64,000 nt of DNA from Candidatus Hinthialibacter antarcticus (GTDB lineage Bacteria > Hinthialibacterota > Hinthialibacteria > Hinthialibacterales > Hinthialibacteraceae): contig JAVCCE010000001.1 in assembly GCA_030765645.1 (NCBI GenBank), positions 62,001-126,000 of the forward strand. The letters are read 5' to 3'. This document shows, in pieces, positions 55,801 to 64,000 of this stretch (within the stretch, counting starts at the first letter, position 1; each line of letters opens with the position of its first letter). The notes under the pieces were generated by a model. It was not told the origin of the DNA. It did no database searches and saw only the letters and a list, made by a program, of their open reading frames with translations. The position numbers and the translations under genes were made by a program.

Positions 55801-58800
55801 AGCGCCAGTGCACCGGCGCCCTTTTGCGCCAACCGTTCCGCCATCGCCAAACCAACGCCGCCCAAACCGCCGCTGATGAGATAGGCTCCATCCGGGCGTA
55901 TCGAAAGTTTTTCTATTTTCGCTTGCGGCGTGGGATCAACGCTGCGTTTCCAGCGCTGGTTATCGCGATAGGCCACAGGCGCGGTTTCATCAACGCGAAA
56001 TTCATCAAGCAATGCGTTCGCATCCGCATGCCCGCGCTCAACGTCGATCACCCGGCACGACAGGGTTTCATATTCCAGCGGCGCCGTCAGCGCCGGGCCG
56101 AGCATCAACGCCTGTTCGGGCGCGGCGATGGTTTCGCTTTGAACGCGAAATGCGTCCTGGGTTAGATACACAATTGATAGCGCTTTTGCCTTACGCATCC
56201 GCCCCAGCGCCTGCGTCATCCAAATGGGCGCGTACAAAGTATTGTCTTCACGCGCTTGCCCCATGCCCCAGGCGTAAACGATGCAATCCGGTAGCAGGCC
56301 GCGCTCATCCAGCGCGTTGAACAACAGATCAAAGTGTTCAGGCTGATCGTGGCGCAGCGCGTAAGCAGACTCACCCGCTTGTTCAAATGCTTCGCCTTGC
56401 ACCACGCATATCGGCGGCGGGCCGCTTGCCGCCAACTGCTTTTCAATATCAATTAGCAACGGGCTTTTATTGGTGAACAATACGTATCGTTGTTGTGTTT
56501 TTAACGCCGCTGCCGCTGGAGCCGGTTTCCAAACCGGTTGATAGAACCATTGCGAAAACGGCTTGCGAATCTCTTCATTTTTCTGAACAGGCGAAACCGC
56601 GCCGCTTTTCGTTGGCGCATCGATCCAATAGCGTTGGCGTTCAAATGGATAGGTCGGCAGGGGGATGCGCCCGCGCGTTTCCTGGCACTGATAGCCTTGC
56701 CAATCAACTTCCACGCCCGACGCCCACAGGCTGCCAAGCGTTTTGTGAATCACCCCCGTATCCGACTGCGCATCCTTCGCGCGCGGCATAGACGCAACGC
56801 AAACCCGATCTTCGCAATCATCCGATTGCATCGCCAACGCGCTCAAAGTATTACCCGGGCCGAGTTCCACCAACGCCCGCTTGGCATCCTGGCATAACAG
56901 CCGCACACCATCCGCGAAACGCACCGGGTTACGCAAATGCGCCGCCCAGTAGTCAGGGCTGGTCGCTTGTTGGTTCGTGGTCCAATCGCCGCTGAGGTTT
57001 GAAATAAACGGCCGCTGCGGTTCATGCAGCGACACGCTTTTTAAATAATCGCGAAACTCATCCAAAATTGGTTCCATCATGTTGGAATGAAACGCATGAG
57101 ATGTTCGCAGTTTGGCGCATTGCACATTGTTCGTTTCCAGCAATTGTTTGAAGCGCTCAATCTCATCTTCAACGCCTGAGACCACGCATTGATCCGGCGC
57201 ATTGACGGCGGCGATGCACAACGAACCCGTCAGTATCGGCTGAAGCGTTTCTTCCGGCGTAGACGCCGCCAACATCGCCCCCGGCGCCGCGCTCTGCATC
57301 AAACGCCCGCGCAGCGCGACCACCGCCAGCGCATCTTCAAGAGAAAACACGCCCGCCCAACAGGCCGCCGCATATTCGCCGATGCTATGCCCCAAGGCGC
57401 ATTCAGCCTCAACGCCCCACGACGCCCACAACTGCGTCAGCGCATACGAAACCGTAAACAGCCCAGGCTGCGCCCAGGCAGTCTGATGAATATCAATGTT
57501 TTTATTTTCTGACGCAAACAACGCGGGATACATCACAGCGCGAAGGTCCGCTTTGAGATGAGGCCGCAACAACGCAACGCATTGGTCGACCGCATCCCGA
57601 AACGCCTCTTCGCCTTGATACAGTTCCAGCCCCATATTCTCATATTGGGAACCCTGGCCCGTAAACAAAAACGCAACTCGCCGTCCGCCCGCGAGCGCCT
57701 CCGATGAAACCACCCGGCGCACATCATCACCGCGCAACGCAGCCATCGCGTCTTGTGCATTTTGCGCACACACAACCCGCCGCTGCAAAAACGGCTTACG
57801 CCCGACTTGCAGCGTATAGGCGGCGTCTGCAAGCGAAGTCGAAGAATTTTGGCTCAAATGTTCGGCGAGCGATTGGCTATATTGCTCCAGCGCCGCCTGG
57901 CTGCGGGCGGAAAGCGTTAACAATTGCCAGCGGCGATTCGTCGGCGTTGGCTCCACAACGGGCGGTTCTTCCAACACGATATGAACATTGGTCCCGCCGA
58001 TGCCAAACGAACTCACGCTCGCCCGCCGGGGCGCGCCGTCGGTTTTCCACTCGGCGCGTTTGTCGGCGACAAAGAACGGCCCGCCGTCAAAATCAATTTG
58101 GGAATTCGGCTTTTGAAAATGCAAACTGGGCGGGATCACGCCATGCTCTAAGGCCATGACAGTTTTAATCAAGCCCGCGCCGCCTGCGGCTTCATCCAAA
58201 TGGCCGACATTCGTTTTAACCGAACCAATCGCGCAAAACGCGCCCTTGCCCTCGGCCTCGCGAAACGCCGCACGCAACGCTGCAATCTCAATCGGGTCGC
58301 CGAGACGGGTCCCGGTTCCGTGTGTTTCGATGTACTGAATCGAATCCGGCTCCACCTCCGCCACCGCCAGCGCTTCGGCGATCACTTCGGTCTGGCCTTC
58401 GACGCTGGGCGCGGTAAAACCCACCTTGGCGGCGCCGTCGTTATTGATGGCGGAACCCAAAACCACCGCGCGAACCGAGTCGCGATCTTGCAATGCGTCA
58501 TCTAGCCGCTTCAACACAACCAGGGCGACGCCGTTGCCGCTGACCGTCCCCTGCGCATCAGCGTCGAAGGCGCGGCAGTGGCCGTCGGGCGAGAGAATGG
58601 CGTTCTCTTCATATAAATAACCGCGCTGTGGAACCTGAATGCCCACCCCGCCCGCGACTGCGATATCGCATTGATAATCCATCAAACTCTGACAGGCCAG
58701 ATGCACGGCGGTAAGCGAACTCGAACACGCGGTGTTCACGTTCAAACTCGGCCCGGTCAGATTGAGTTTGTAGGACGCCCGCGTTGGAACGTAATCTTTA

Positions 58801-59273
58801 TTGTTGCCCATCAACAGATTGAAGCGGTCGACGTTTTGAATCGCGTCGGGTCGCGCCAGTAAATTGTGAATTAAATAGGAACTCGGCCCTGCGCCGCCAA
58901 ACACGCCGATGCGCCCATCAAAGCGGCTAGAGTCATAGCCCGCGTCTTCGAGCGCGTTCCAAACGCATTCTAAAAACAGGCGGTGCTGCGGGTCGGTAAT
59001 CTCCGCCTCGCGCGGGGTAAAGCCAAAGAACGGCGCGTCGAATTCTTCGATTCCATCCAGATACCCATTCGCCGCCACATAGTTGGGGTCATCCAACAAA
59101 GTGGGGTCTTCGCCCGCCGCCAGTAATTCTTCTTTCGAGAAAAACCGCACCGACTCAACGCCCTGCTCCAGGTTGCGCCAAAATTCATACACGTCGCGCG
59201 CGCCGGGAAAGCGCCCCGCCATTCCGATCACGGCAATCTTGTTGGATGAATCTTGCATCGCGGTTGTACTCAT
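52878..59273 (-). CDS. Type I PKS module with order KS-AT-KR-DH-ER-ACP, fully reducing
   Basis: This 2131-residue module follows the Thr NRPS module and inserts a C2 unit into the peptide. KS (10-430) is of the kind found after NRPS modules (DPQHRLFLEC; NTACSSS near 181, ETHGTGT, KTNVGH). AT (~540-860; GHSIGEY, malonyl HAFHSNMME) is followed by the post-AT linker at ~878. The KR comes next (~1130-1330; ISGGLGGVG, CSALS, QVAYIAAN), and only then the DH (HRIEGQSVAPG near 1376, HPALLDVA near 1528). ER (~1640-1960; LNFKEVMYAYG, HAAAGGVGMAA near 1772) and a PCP-like ACP (LGGDSLLA near 2075) end the module. The usual order is DH-ER-KR. All reductive sites look intact, so a saturated methylene unit is expected, extending the preceding Thr into a gamma-amino acid. 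Genes on both sides overlap by ATGA. Confidence 0.94.
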   Translation of the reverse strand: MSTTAMQDSSNKIAVIGMAGRFPGARDVYEFWRNLEQGVESVRFFSKEELLAAGEDPTLLDDPNYVAANGYLDGIEEFDAPFFGFTPREAEITDPQHRLFLECVWNALEDAGYDSSRFDGRIGVFGGAGPSSYLIHNLLARPDAIQNVDRFNLLMGNNKDYVPTRASYKLNLTGPSLNVNTACSSSLTAVHLACQSLMDYQCDIAVAGGVGIQVPQRGYLYEENAILSPDGHCRAFDADAQGTVSGNGVALVVLKRLDDALQDRDSVRAVVLGSAINNDGAAKVGFTAPSVEGQTEVIAEALAVAEVEPDSIQYIETHGTGTRLGDPIEIAALRAAFREAEGKGAFCAIGSVKTNVGHLDEAAGGAGLIKTVMALEHGVIPPSLHFQKPNSQIDFDGGPFFVADKRAEWKTDGAPRRASVSSFGIGGTNVHIVLEEPPVVEPTPTNRRWQLLTLSARSQAALEQYSQSLAEHLSQNSSTSLADAAYTLQVGRKPFLQRRVVCAQNAQDAMAALRGDDVRRVVSSEALAGGRRVAFLFTGQGSQYENMGLELYQGEEAFRDAVDQCVALLRPHLKADLRAVMYPALFASENKNIDIHQTAWAQPGLFTVSYALTQLWASWGVEAECALGHSIGEYAAACWAGVFSLEDALAVVALRGRLMQSAAPGAMLAASTPEETLQPILTGSLCIAAVNAPDQCVVSGVEDEIERFKQLLETNNVQCAKLRTSHAFHSNMMEPILDEFRDYLKSVSLHEPQRPFISNLSGDWTTNQQATSPDYWAAHLRNPVRFADGVRLLCQDAKRALVELGPGNTLSALAMQSDDCEDRVCVASMPRAKDAQSDTGVIHKTLGSLWASGVEVDWQGYQCQETRGRIPLPTYPFERQRYWIDAPTKSGAVSPVQKNEEIRKPFSQWFYQPVWKPAPAAAALKTQQRYVLFTNKSPLLIDIEKQLAASGPPPICVVQGEAFEQAGESAYALRHDQPEHFDLLFNALDERGLLPDCIVYAWGMGQAREDNTLYAPIWMTQALGRMRKAKALSIVYLTQDAFRVQSETIAAPEQALMLGPALTAPLEYETLSCRVIDVERGHADANALLDEFRVDETAPVAYRDNQRWKRSVDPTPQAKIEKLSIRPDGAYLISGGLGGVGLAMAERLAQKGAGALALITRSEFPERSAWDELLRDAPHSKNAKTIQTIRAIEQTGARVSLYAVDVSDAMSLKKIVDEFQTQAGAVRGVIHAAGVADGEMIQRRSRDSIHSVVAAKVDGAKALASALDLRSLDFCVFCSALSADIGSVGQVAYIAANSYLNAFAQQQRAQGANVTAIHWDAWREAGMAVEASLKSKIKTHGSDGLFQPIDEANAIVYAARIHPDQDWIVNEHRIEGQSVAPGTAYLEWVREAFQHCTGEAAYAFSDVYFLNPMIMDFEREARVLFDANHSPYEFQVVSRKSGEDDWTVHAQGCVEALRDTASGRLDLSGVQSAEDEVGLRNINDHLKAFGPHWHCVEWVKADGDAALAKLRLPDSYAAELAAQSLHPALLDVATGICVLRDGFLDGLPFSYQQIRVYAPLTQTLYSRARLIKNEESEIAFDVSLYDGDGALLVEIENYTLKRVQQESKTYQQLQSTNEASAYENYQLDITAPGDLETLALRPSKRSAPAPGEIEICVEAAGLNFKEVMYAYGMFAEAEGFKLPLGLECAGTVTAVGDGVASFKTGDRVAAFATACFQRYVTVAAERAARLPDGVSFEEGASIPAAFLTAYYALRKLARLQAGERVLIHAAAGGVGMAAVKIAQQIGAEIFATAGSDDKRAYLKTLSVAHVMNSRTAEFADEIQQITSGEGVDVVLNSLSGELMEKSFETLAPFGRFLEIGVRDIYQNAQLGLAPFQKCLSYFAVGVGPDTPGFAGAFQELMQEFADGRLQPSPHKTYSAQQARDAFAFMAKAKHIGKLVIQFAPLDSVELETVEPKQRSQSWEKLVERFARTDDAGSEDASLALGLSNREGQDVFEYALSLNAAELIVSTTDFHQRMNIDRTVHGASGAGPDVVDSKNDVSLLNAHDAVEAIWKEFLGVRSVSDADNFYELGGDSLLAAQILTRLRKALRVNIPLSAFLEDPTFGGLRSLAQPEHEGAMEDAAEEMEEGVI

Positions 59274-62200
59274 GATTTTCGTCCCGGGTTTCTTCGCTGC
59301 CGCGCCTGGCTGCGTTTGGCGGCGCGTTCTTGCGCTTTTGAAACGCTGGCGGCCTCTTGCCCCGGCGCGTCCTGCGCGATCATTCGCGCTAGCGCCTCAA
59401 TGGTAGTGAATTGAAATAACTGCACCACCGACAACTCGCACGACAACCGCTCGCGCAATTGATGACACGCCTGCACCAAACTCATCGAATTGGCGCCGAG
59501 ATCAAAAAAATTATCTTGCACGCCGACGCCGTCAATTTTCAATATCGTTTCAAAGACCTTCGCGATGGTTTGTTCAATTTCATTTCGCGGCGCCACAAAA
59601 GCGGCGCTCAATTCAGGGCGATCTTCGCTTTGACGCGGCAGCGCTTTGGCGTCGAGTTTTCCATTCGGCGTTAGTGGAAACCGCTCCAGCGCCATGAACG
59701 CAGAGGGCGCCATATACTCCGGCAAGCGCGTCGCCAAAAACGCGCGCAGGGCGCCCGCATCCGGCAAGCCGCCGTTTGGAATACAATACGCCAGCAGGCG
59801 ATCGCCAAACTCGCCCGCTTCCGCAATCACCACCGCTTCGCGCACAGCCTCATGCGCTTGCAACGCACTTTCGATTTCACCAAGCTCAACCCGGAACCCG
59901 CGCACCTGCACCTGCTGGTCGATGCGTCCACCGTATTCGATATCGCCGTTCGCCAGAAAGCGTCCCCGGTCGCCCGTACGATACAGCCGCTCGTCTGACT
60001 TGTTTGAAAACGGGTTCTGAATAAACCGCTCCGCCGTCAGGTCTTCGCGATTGAGATAGCCTTTCGCAACGCCCGCGCCGCCGACATAGAGTTCGCCGAA
60101 TACGCCGATTGGAACCGGTTGTTGATTCGCGTCGAAAATATAAATCTGCAAATCGTCAATCGGCTCGCCGATCAAACTCGCGCTCTGCGCCGCGTCGGTT
60201 TTGCGAATGGGGCGATAGGTCACATGCACGGTCGTCTCGGTGATGCCGAACATATTCACCAATTGCGGCGCGTTGTCGTCATGCCGTTCAAACCACGGCT
60301 TCAACATCGCAAAGTCAAGCGCCTCGCCGCCGAAGATCACCGTACGCAGCGCCAGTTCAGCAGGCGCAGCAGCGCGTTCTTCGGCTTGAATGAATTGCCG
60401 GAACGCCGACGGCGTCTGGTTTAGCGCCGTGATTTTTTCACGCGCAACAAAATCATAAAATGCTTCCGGCTCACGGCTGAGTTCATAAGGAACAATCGCC
60501 AGGCGCCCGCCATACAACAAGGCGCCCCAAAGTTCCCACACCGAGAAATCAAATGCGCACGAATGAAAATAACTCCACACATCATCGGCCCCAAAACCAA
60601 ACCATGTTTCGGTTTGCTGAAACAGGCGCAGCACATTTCGATGTGAAACCATCACGCCCTTGGGCCGCCCGGTCGAGCCGGAGGTATAAATCACATACGC
60701 GGTATCGTTTTCACGATTCACCGAAGCGGGGTTCTCATCGCTGCACTGCCCTATGCGCTGCGCGTCGCCATCGAGCGCAACCATTTGCGCTGCGTGTTGA
60801 GGCAATTCATGCGCGATGGAAGCCAACGTAATCACGGCTTTGACTTGCGCATCATCCAACATAAAAGCGAGGCGTTCTTTGGGATAAAACCCGTCCAGCG
60901 GCAAGTAGGCGCCGCCCGACTTGATGACCGCCAACAACGCCGCGATCAGTTCCGCCCCGCGCGGCAAATAAACGCCCACCAGATCATTGGGCCTGACGCC
61001 GCGCGCGCGCAAATCATGCGCAAGTTGGTTGGCGCGTTGATTGAGTTCGCGATACGTCCATTCGCTGCGTTGCCCGTCGTCCTGACAAGAAACCGCAACC
61101 GCGTTTGGCGTTTGCGCCGCCTGATGTTCAAACCACGCAGCCAATGTTGAAAAGCGCAGCGGCTGCGAAGCGGGTTGCGCATCATATCGCGTAATATTGA
61201 TTTCGCGTTCTGCGTCCGTCAGCCAGTTGAGTTTACCAATGGGTAGCGAGGGGCTTTTCAACGCCGCCCGAATCAATTCATGCAAGCAAGCGCCCATGCG
61301 CTCAGCGGTTTCGGGTGAAAATAAATCGGTGTTGAACACGATATCGGCGCTGACGCCGTCGCGTGTTTTCTGAAAATTAAAGGCGAGATCAAACTTCGCC
61401 ATTGGATAGTCTTCGACGAGAGGCCGCAGGGTTGCGCCGTCGAGCGTCAACGATTGCCCGTCATCGCCCTGCATCACCGTCACCACATCAAACAGCGGCG
61501 AACGGCTCACGTCGCGCTGCAACGATAATTCATCCACCAGTCGATCAAACGGATACGCTTGCCGATCCAGCGCATCAGAAATACGCAGCGCCGTTACGCG
61601 CAGCAACTCACGAAACGGCGTCTCGCCATCGAGTGAAACCCGCAGTGGCAGCGTGTTGACGTAAAACCCGATCTGCCCTTCCAGATCAGGGTGGTTGCGC
61701 CCCGACACCGGGAACCCGGTCACGATATCTTCCTGCCCGCTGGTTCGATGCAGTAAGACGTTGACCATTGCGCTGAAGAACATGAACGCGCTGCAATTCA
61801 TTTGCTGGCAGAGCGCGTCAATCGCTTCGGCGTCTTTTTGAGAAATAGAATACGCCGCCGAAGCGCCGTGATAGGTCTTGACCGCAGGCCGCGCAAAATC
61901 AGTCGGCAATTGCAACACTGGCAGGTCGCCCGAAAGCGTTTCGCGCCAATAGTCGCGTTGCGCCCGCCCTTCGTCTGAATCTAAAAAATCATTTTGCCAT
62001 TGAGCGAAGTCGCGGTATTGAATACGCAGTTCGGGCAGGTTCGCCGCCGCGCCGTCTCGCCGGGCCTGATAGAGCGCCATAAACTCTTGCGCCAATACAT
62101 CCATGCTGAGGTCGTCTGAAATAATGTGATGCATATTAAAGAGCAACACATGCTGCGCCTCGTTCAAGCGCAACAACGCCCCGCGCAACAAAGCGCCCGA

Positions 62201-64000
62201 CGACAAATCAAATTCACGCTGCGCGTCTTGCAGCGCCAATTCACGCGCGGCTTGCAGCGGCGCAGGTTCGCGACTCAAGTCAATCCATTGCAGCGCATTT
62301 TCGCTGCTTCTTACAATTTGCTGGCGCGGTTCGCCGCCGATCATAACAAAGGCGGTGCGCAACGACTCATGCCGTTGAACCAAATCGGCAAACGCAGCAG
62401 TGAATCCTTCGCGGTCTACCTCACCGTCAATCAACAACGCCGCCGGCATATTGTAAGCCGCCGAAGCGCCTTCCATCTGCGAGAGAATCCACAAACGGCG
62501 CTGCCCATGCGACAGCGGATAACTGTCGGCGTCCGCCGCCCTGGCAATCTCCACATAGGCGGCGCGGGGCGCGGCTTCCATCGTCTCCAGCAATTCGGCG
62601 ATGGTCGGGTGATTGAACAAAGCGCGTAATGAGGTCTCGGCGTTCATGTCGCGTTGAATACGGCTGACCACTTGAGTGGCTTTCAAACTATGCCCACCCA
62701 GTTCAAAGAAGTTATCGTTCAGCCCGACGCGCTCCGCGCCCAATACCTCCGCCCAGATTTTGCCCATCTGTTTTTCGGCGTCGGTCACCGGGGCGACATA
62801 ATCATCCGCCCCGCGCGACTGGCCTGCTTCCGGCTGTGGCAAGGCCTTGCGGTCAATCTTGCCAGCGGGCGACAGCGGCATATCGGATAGAAAGACGAAG
62901 TCAGACGGCGCCATGTAATTGGGCAATTTGTCTTTAATGAACTCACGCAGTTGCGACGTCAACCGCCGATGCAATTTTTCCTGCAATGGGTTGTTCGCAT
63001 ATTCGCGCCAAGGCTTGGCGTCATATTCATCGACAAACACAGGCTGCGCGTCGCCGCGAACCAACGCCGCGTCATAGCGCCCTTGTCCGGCGTTGCGCGC
63101 AAAACTCGTATGCAGCGCATACCCGCAAGACGTTGCCAACGATAACAAATCGTCTGGATCAACGCCGCGCATGACGGTATTCTTTAATCGAGTGCGCAGT
63201 TCCTGCACGGTTAAAGTGGTTTCTTTCTCCAGGCAATCCATCAACAAAAATTCTTGCTCGACGCGCGGGTTCACAACATCGCGCAACGCCAATGCGTCAG
63301 GCTGTGGTTCGAGCAGGCGGCGCAATCCGTCCAGCGAATGCGCATCAGCGTCCCATGCGCGCCAATCAAAATCACTTCGCAGCGGGAGTTCTTTTTCCAG
63401 ATGAATCACAACGTCATAGCGAAAGCGCGTCATTTCATTGCGCTGCGTTCCGCGTTTGGGCATGATCTCAACATGCGAGACCGCTTCATATTTTTCTTGC
63501 AACGCAATAAAGAAATCGGGGCCAATCGCCATTTCTTGTTCTTGCTGAAATTGCCGCCGCACCCGCTCCGCCAGTTCGTCAACGCTCATCCCGTCTTCGG
63601 CTTTATACAATTGCACCGAAGCGTGAAACGCCTGCAGCAACGGCAGGCTGCGCACGTCGCCGACGAAGATCGAGCCGCCCGCCGCCAGCGTTTTCATCAA
63701 GCCTTCTAACACATGCAGCAGATAATCAACTCCAGGAAAATACTGCACCACCGAAGGCAGAATCGCGACATCGTAAGCGCCCGGTTCGATGCGGCTGAAA
63801 TCCGTCGCCTCGCGCTGCTCTAAAATCGCTTGCGCCAAGCCGGAAATTTTATCCTGCAAATCCGCCCGCGCTTGCAACGCCTGCAATTGCCCAATTGAAA
63901 CCTGCGACAAGTCGCTGCCGATGTATCCCTGCAAATGCGGCAACAGCGGGAACATGATAAGCCCCGTCCCACAGCCAATTTCGATCACGCGCTTAGGCCG
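59270..64000 (-). CDS. NRPS, 5' part outside window: (A) N-methyltransferase-A end-PCP-C-A(Thr)-PCP
   Basis: The frame stays open to the right edge, so the start is beyond 64000; the GTG at 63988 lies inside the methyltransferase motif I (VIEIGCGTG) and is not a start. Visible order, counted from 63988: methyltransferase of the NRPS N-methylating type (1-230; AILPSVVQYFPG); end of its host A domain (LSPAGKIDRKALP near 380); PCP (LGGHSLKA near 433); C (~490-920; HHIISDDLS near 623, LCL type); A (~960-1450; YTSGSTGRPKG near 1104) with code D-F-W-N-I-G-M-V-H-K, the threonine code; PCP with LGANSMSL near 1500; a basic tail rich in Arg/Lys that may dock the PKS. It would add an N-methyl amino acid of unknown identity and then Thr. 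The stop overlaps the next PKS start (ATGA). Confidence 0.93.
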   Translation of the reverse strand, partial: RPKRVIEIGCGTGLIMFPLLPHLQGYIGSDLSQVSIGQLQALQARADLQDKISGLAQAILEQREATDFSRIEPGAYDVAILPSVVQYFPGVDYLLHVLEGLMKTLAAGGSIFVGDVRSLPLLQAFHASVQLYKAEDGMSVDELAERVRRQFQQEQEMAIGPDFFIALQEKYEAVSHVEIMPKRGTQRNEMTRFRYDVVIHLEKELPLRSDFDWRAWDADAHSLDGLRRLLEPQPDALALRDVVNPRVEQEFLLMDCLEKETTLTVQELRTRLKNTVMRGVDPDDLLSLATSCGYALHTSFARNAGQGRYDAALVRGDAQPVFVDEYDAKPWREYANNPLQEKLHRRLTSQLREFIKDKLPNYMAPSDFVFLSDMPLSPAGKIDRKALPQPEAGQSRGADDYVAPVTDAEKQMGKIWAEVLGAERVGLNDNFFELGGHSLKATQVVSRIQRDMNAETSLRALFNHPTIAELLETMEAAPRAAYVEIARAADADSYPLSHGQRRLWILSQMEGASAAYNMPAALLIDGEVDREGFTAAFADLVQRHESLRTAFVMIGGEPRQQIVRSSENALQWIDLSREPAPLQAARELALQDAQREFDLSSGALLRGALLRLNEAQHVLLFNMHHIISDDLSMDVLAQEFMALYQARRDGAAANLPELRIQYRDFAQWQNDFLDSDEGRAQRDYWRETLSGDLPVLQLPTDFARPAVKTYHGASAAYSISQKDAEAIDALCQQMNCSAFMFFSAMVNVLLHRTSGQEDIVTGFPVSGRNHPDLEGQIGFYVNTLPLRVSLDGETPFRELLRVTALRISDALDRQAYPFDRLVDELSLQRDVSRSPLFDVVTVMQGDDGQSLTLDGATLRPLVEDYPMAKFDLAFNFQKTRDGVSADIVFNTDLFSPETAERMGACLHELIRAALKSPSLPIGKLNWLTDAEREINITRYDAQPASQPLRFSTLAAWFEHQAAQTPNAVAVSCQDDGQRSEWTYRELNQRANQLAHDLRARGVRPNDLVGVYLPRGAELIAALLAVIKSGGAYLPLDGFYPKERLAFMLDDAQVKAVITLASIAHELPQHAAQMVALDGDAQRIGQCSDENPASVNRENDTAYVIYTSGSTGRPKGVMVSHRNVLRLFQQTETWFGFGADDVWSYFHSCAFDFSVWELWGALLYGGRLAIVPYELSREPEAFYDFVAREKITALNQTPSAFRQFIQAEERAAAPAELALRTVIFGGEALDFAMLKPWFERHDDNAPQLVNMFGITETTVHVTYRPIRKTDAAQSASLIGEPIDDLQIYIFDANQQPVPIGVFGELYVGGAGVAKGYLNREDLTAERFIQNPFSNKSDERLYRTGDRGRFLANGDIEYGGRIDQQVQVRGFRVELGEIESALQAHEAVREAVVIAEAGEFGDRLLAYCIPNGGLPDAGALRAFLATRLPEYMAPSAFMALERFPLTPNGKLDAKALPRQSEDRPELSAAFVAPRNEIEQTIAKVFETILKIDGVGVQDNFFDLGANSMSLVQACHQLRERLSCELSVVQLFQFTTIEALARMIAQDAPGQEAASVSKAQERAAKRSQARQRRNPGRKS

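Noticed and set aside
59270-63988. GTG at 63988 as the true start of the right-edge NRPS
   Set aside because: The codon is the valine of the methyltransferase motif VIEIGCGTG and the frame is open to the window edge, so it is internal.
3786-64000. Search for a free-standing acyltransferase, PPTase, ABC exporter, MbtH-like protein or regulator within the cluster
   Set aside because: None found: all space is filled by the listed genes. They may lie beyond 64000 or elsewhere.
1-64000. CRISPR arrays, tRNA, rRNA, insertion sequences, phage genes
   Set aside because: No regularly spaced repeats, no RNA gene motifs and no transposase or integrase frames were seen on either strand.

Overview
The window is dominated by one very large non-ribosomal peptide / polyketide (NRPS-PKS) gene cluster. 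It lies entirely on the minus strand, from about 3.8 kb to beyond the right edge. The outer-membrane beta-barrel protein near the left edge points to a Gram-negative bacterium. The mix of modular cis-AT PKS, FAAL loading, AT-less modules and NRPS genes is of the kind known from cyanobacteria, myxobacteria and uncultured symbionts or candidate phyla. I cannot assign a phylum: there are no rRNA, tRNA or ribosomal protein genes here. The first ~2.7 kb looks AT-richer by eye than the cluster, which is rich in GCG/CGCC words.

Left flank (1-3785): a minus-strand transporter with a HEAT-like tail (cut by the window edge) lies downstream of a minus-strand outer-membrane beta-barrel protein. Divergent to them is a plus-strand pair joined by an ATGA overlap: a pyruvoyl-type S-adenosylmethionine decarboxylase homologue and a small SET-domain methyltransferase. 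The 225-bp gap between this pair and the cluster holds an 84-bp imperfect hairpin. No stretch longer than 300 bases lacks a gene.

Cluster, in transcription order (right to left): NRPS (5' end outside the window; ...N-MT-A-PCP-C-A[Thr]-PCP); PKS (KS-AT-KR-DH-ER-ACP, unusual order); NRPS (TubC docking-C-A[Gly]-PCP); NRPS (C-A[Thr]+FkbM-PCP-C-A[Ile-like]-PCP-E-C-A[Asn]-PCP-C); NRPS (A interrupted by a methyltransferase between motifs A2 and A3-PCP-TE); class III aminotransferase; PKS loading (FAAL-ACP-KS-AT-KR-ACP); PKS (KS-KR-ACP, no AT); P-loop kinase; PKS (KS-cMT-KR-ACP, no AT); PKS (KS-AT-DH-cMT-KR-ACP); PKS (KS-AT-DH-KR-ACP). Every junction is a short overlap or a gap of at most 20 bp, so this looks like a single operon longer than 60 kb.

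The inferred chemical order is not the gene order. The FAAL module would load a fatty acid, and the five PKS modules downstream in the operon would extend and branch it, ending with a methyl-diene-type acyl chain. That chain would then pass to the NRPS genes at the 5' end, which build an N-methylated, Thr-, ketide-, Gly-, O-methyl-Thr-, D-Ile-like- and Asn-containing lipopeptide. The TE released product would come from the gene in the middle of the cluster. All A-domain specificities are my own reading of the ten-residue code by eye and need a software check. No free-standing acyltransferase, phosphopantetheinyl transferase, exporter or regulator of the cluster is visible in the window.
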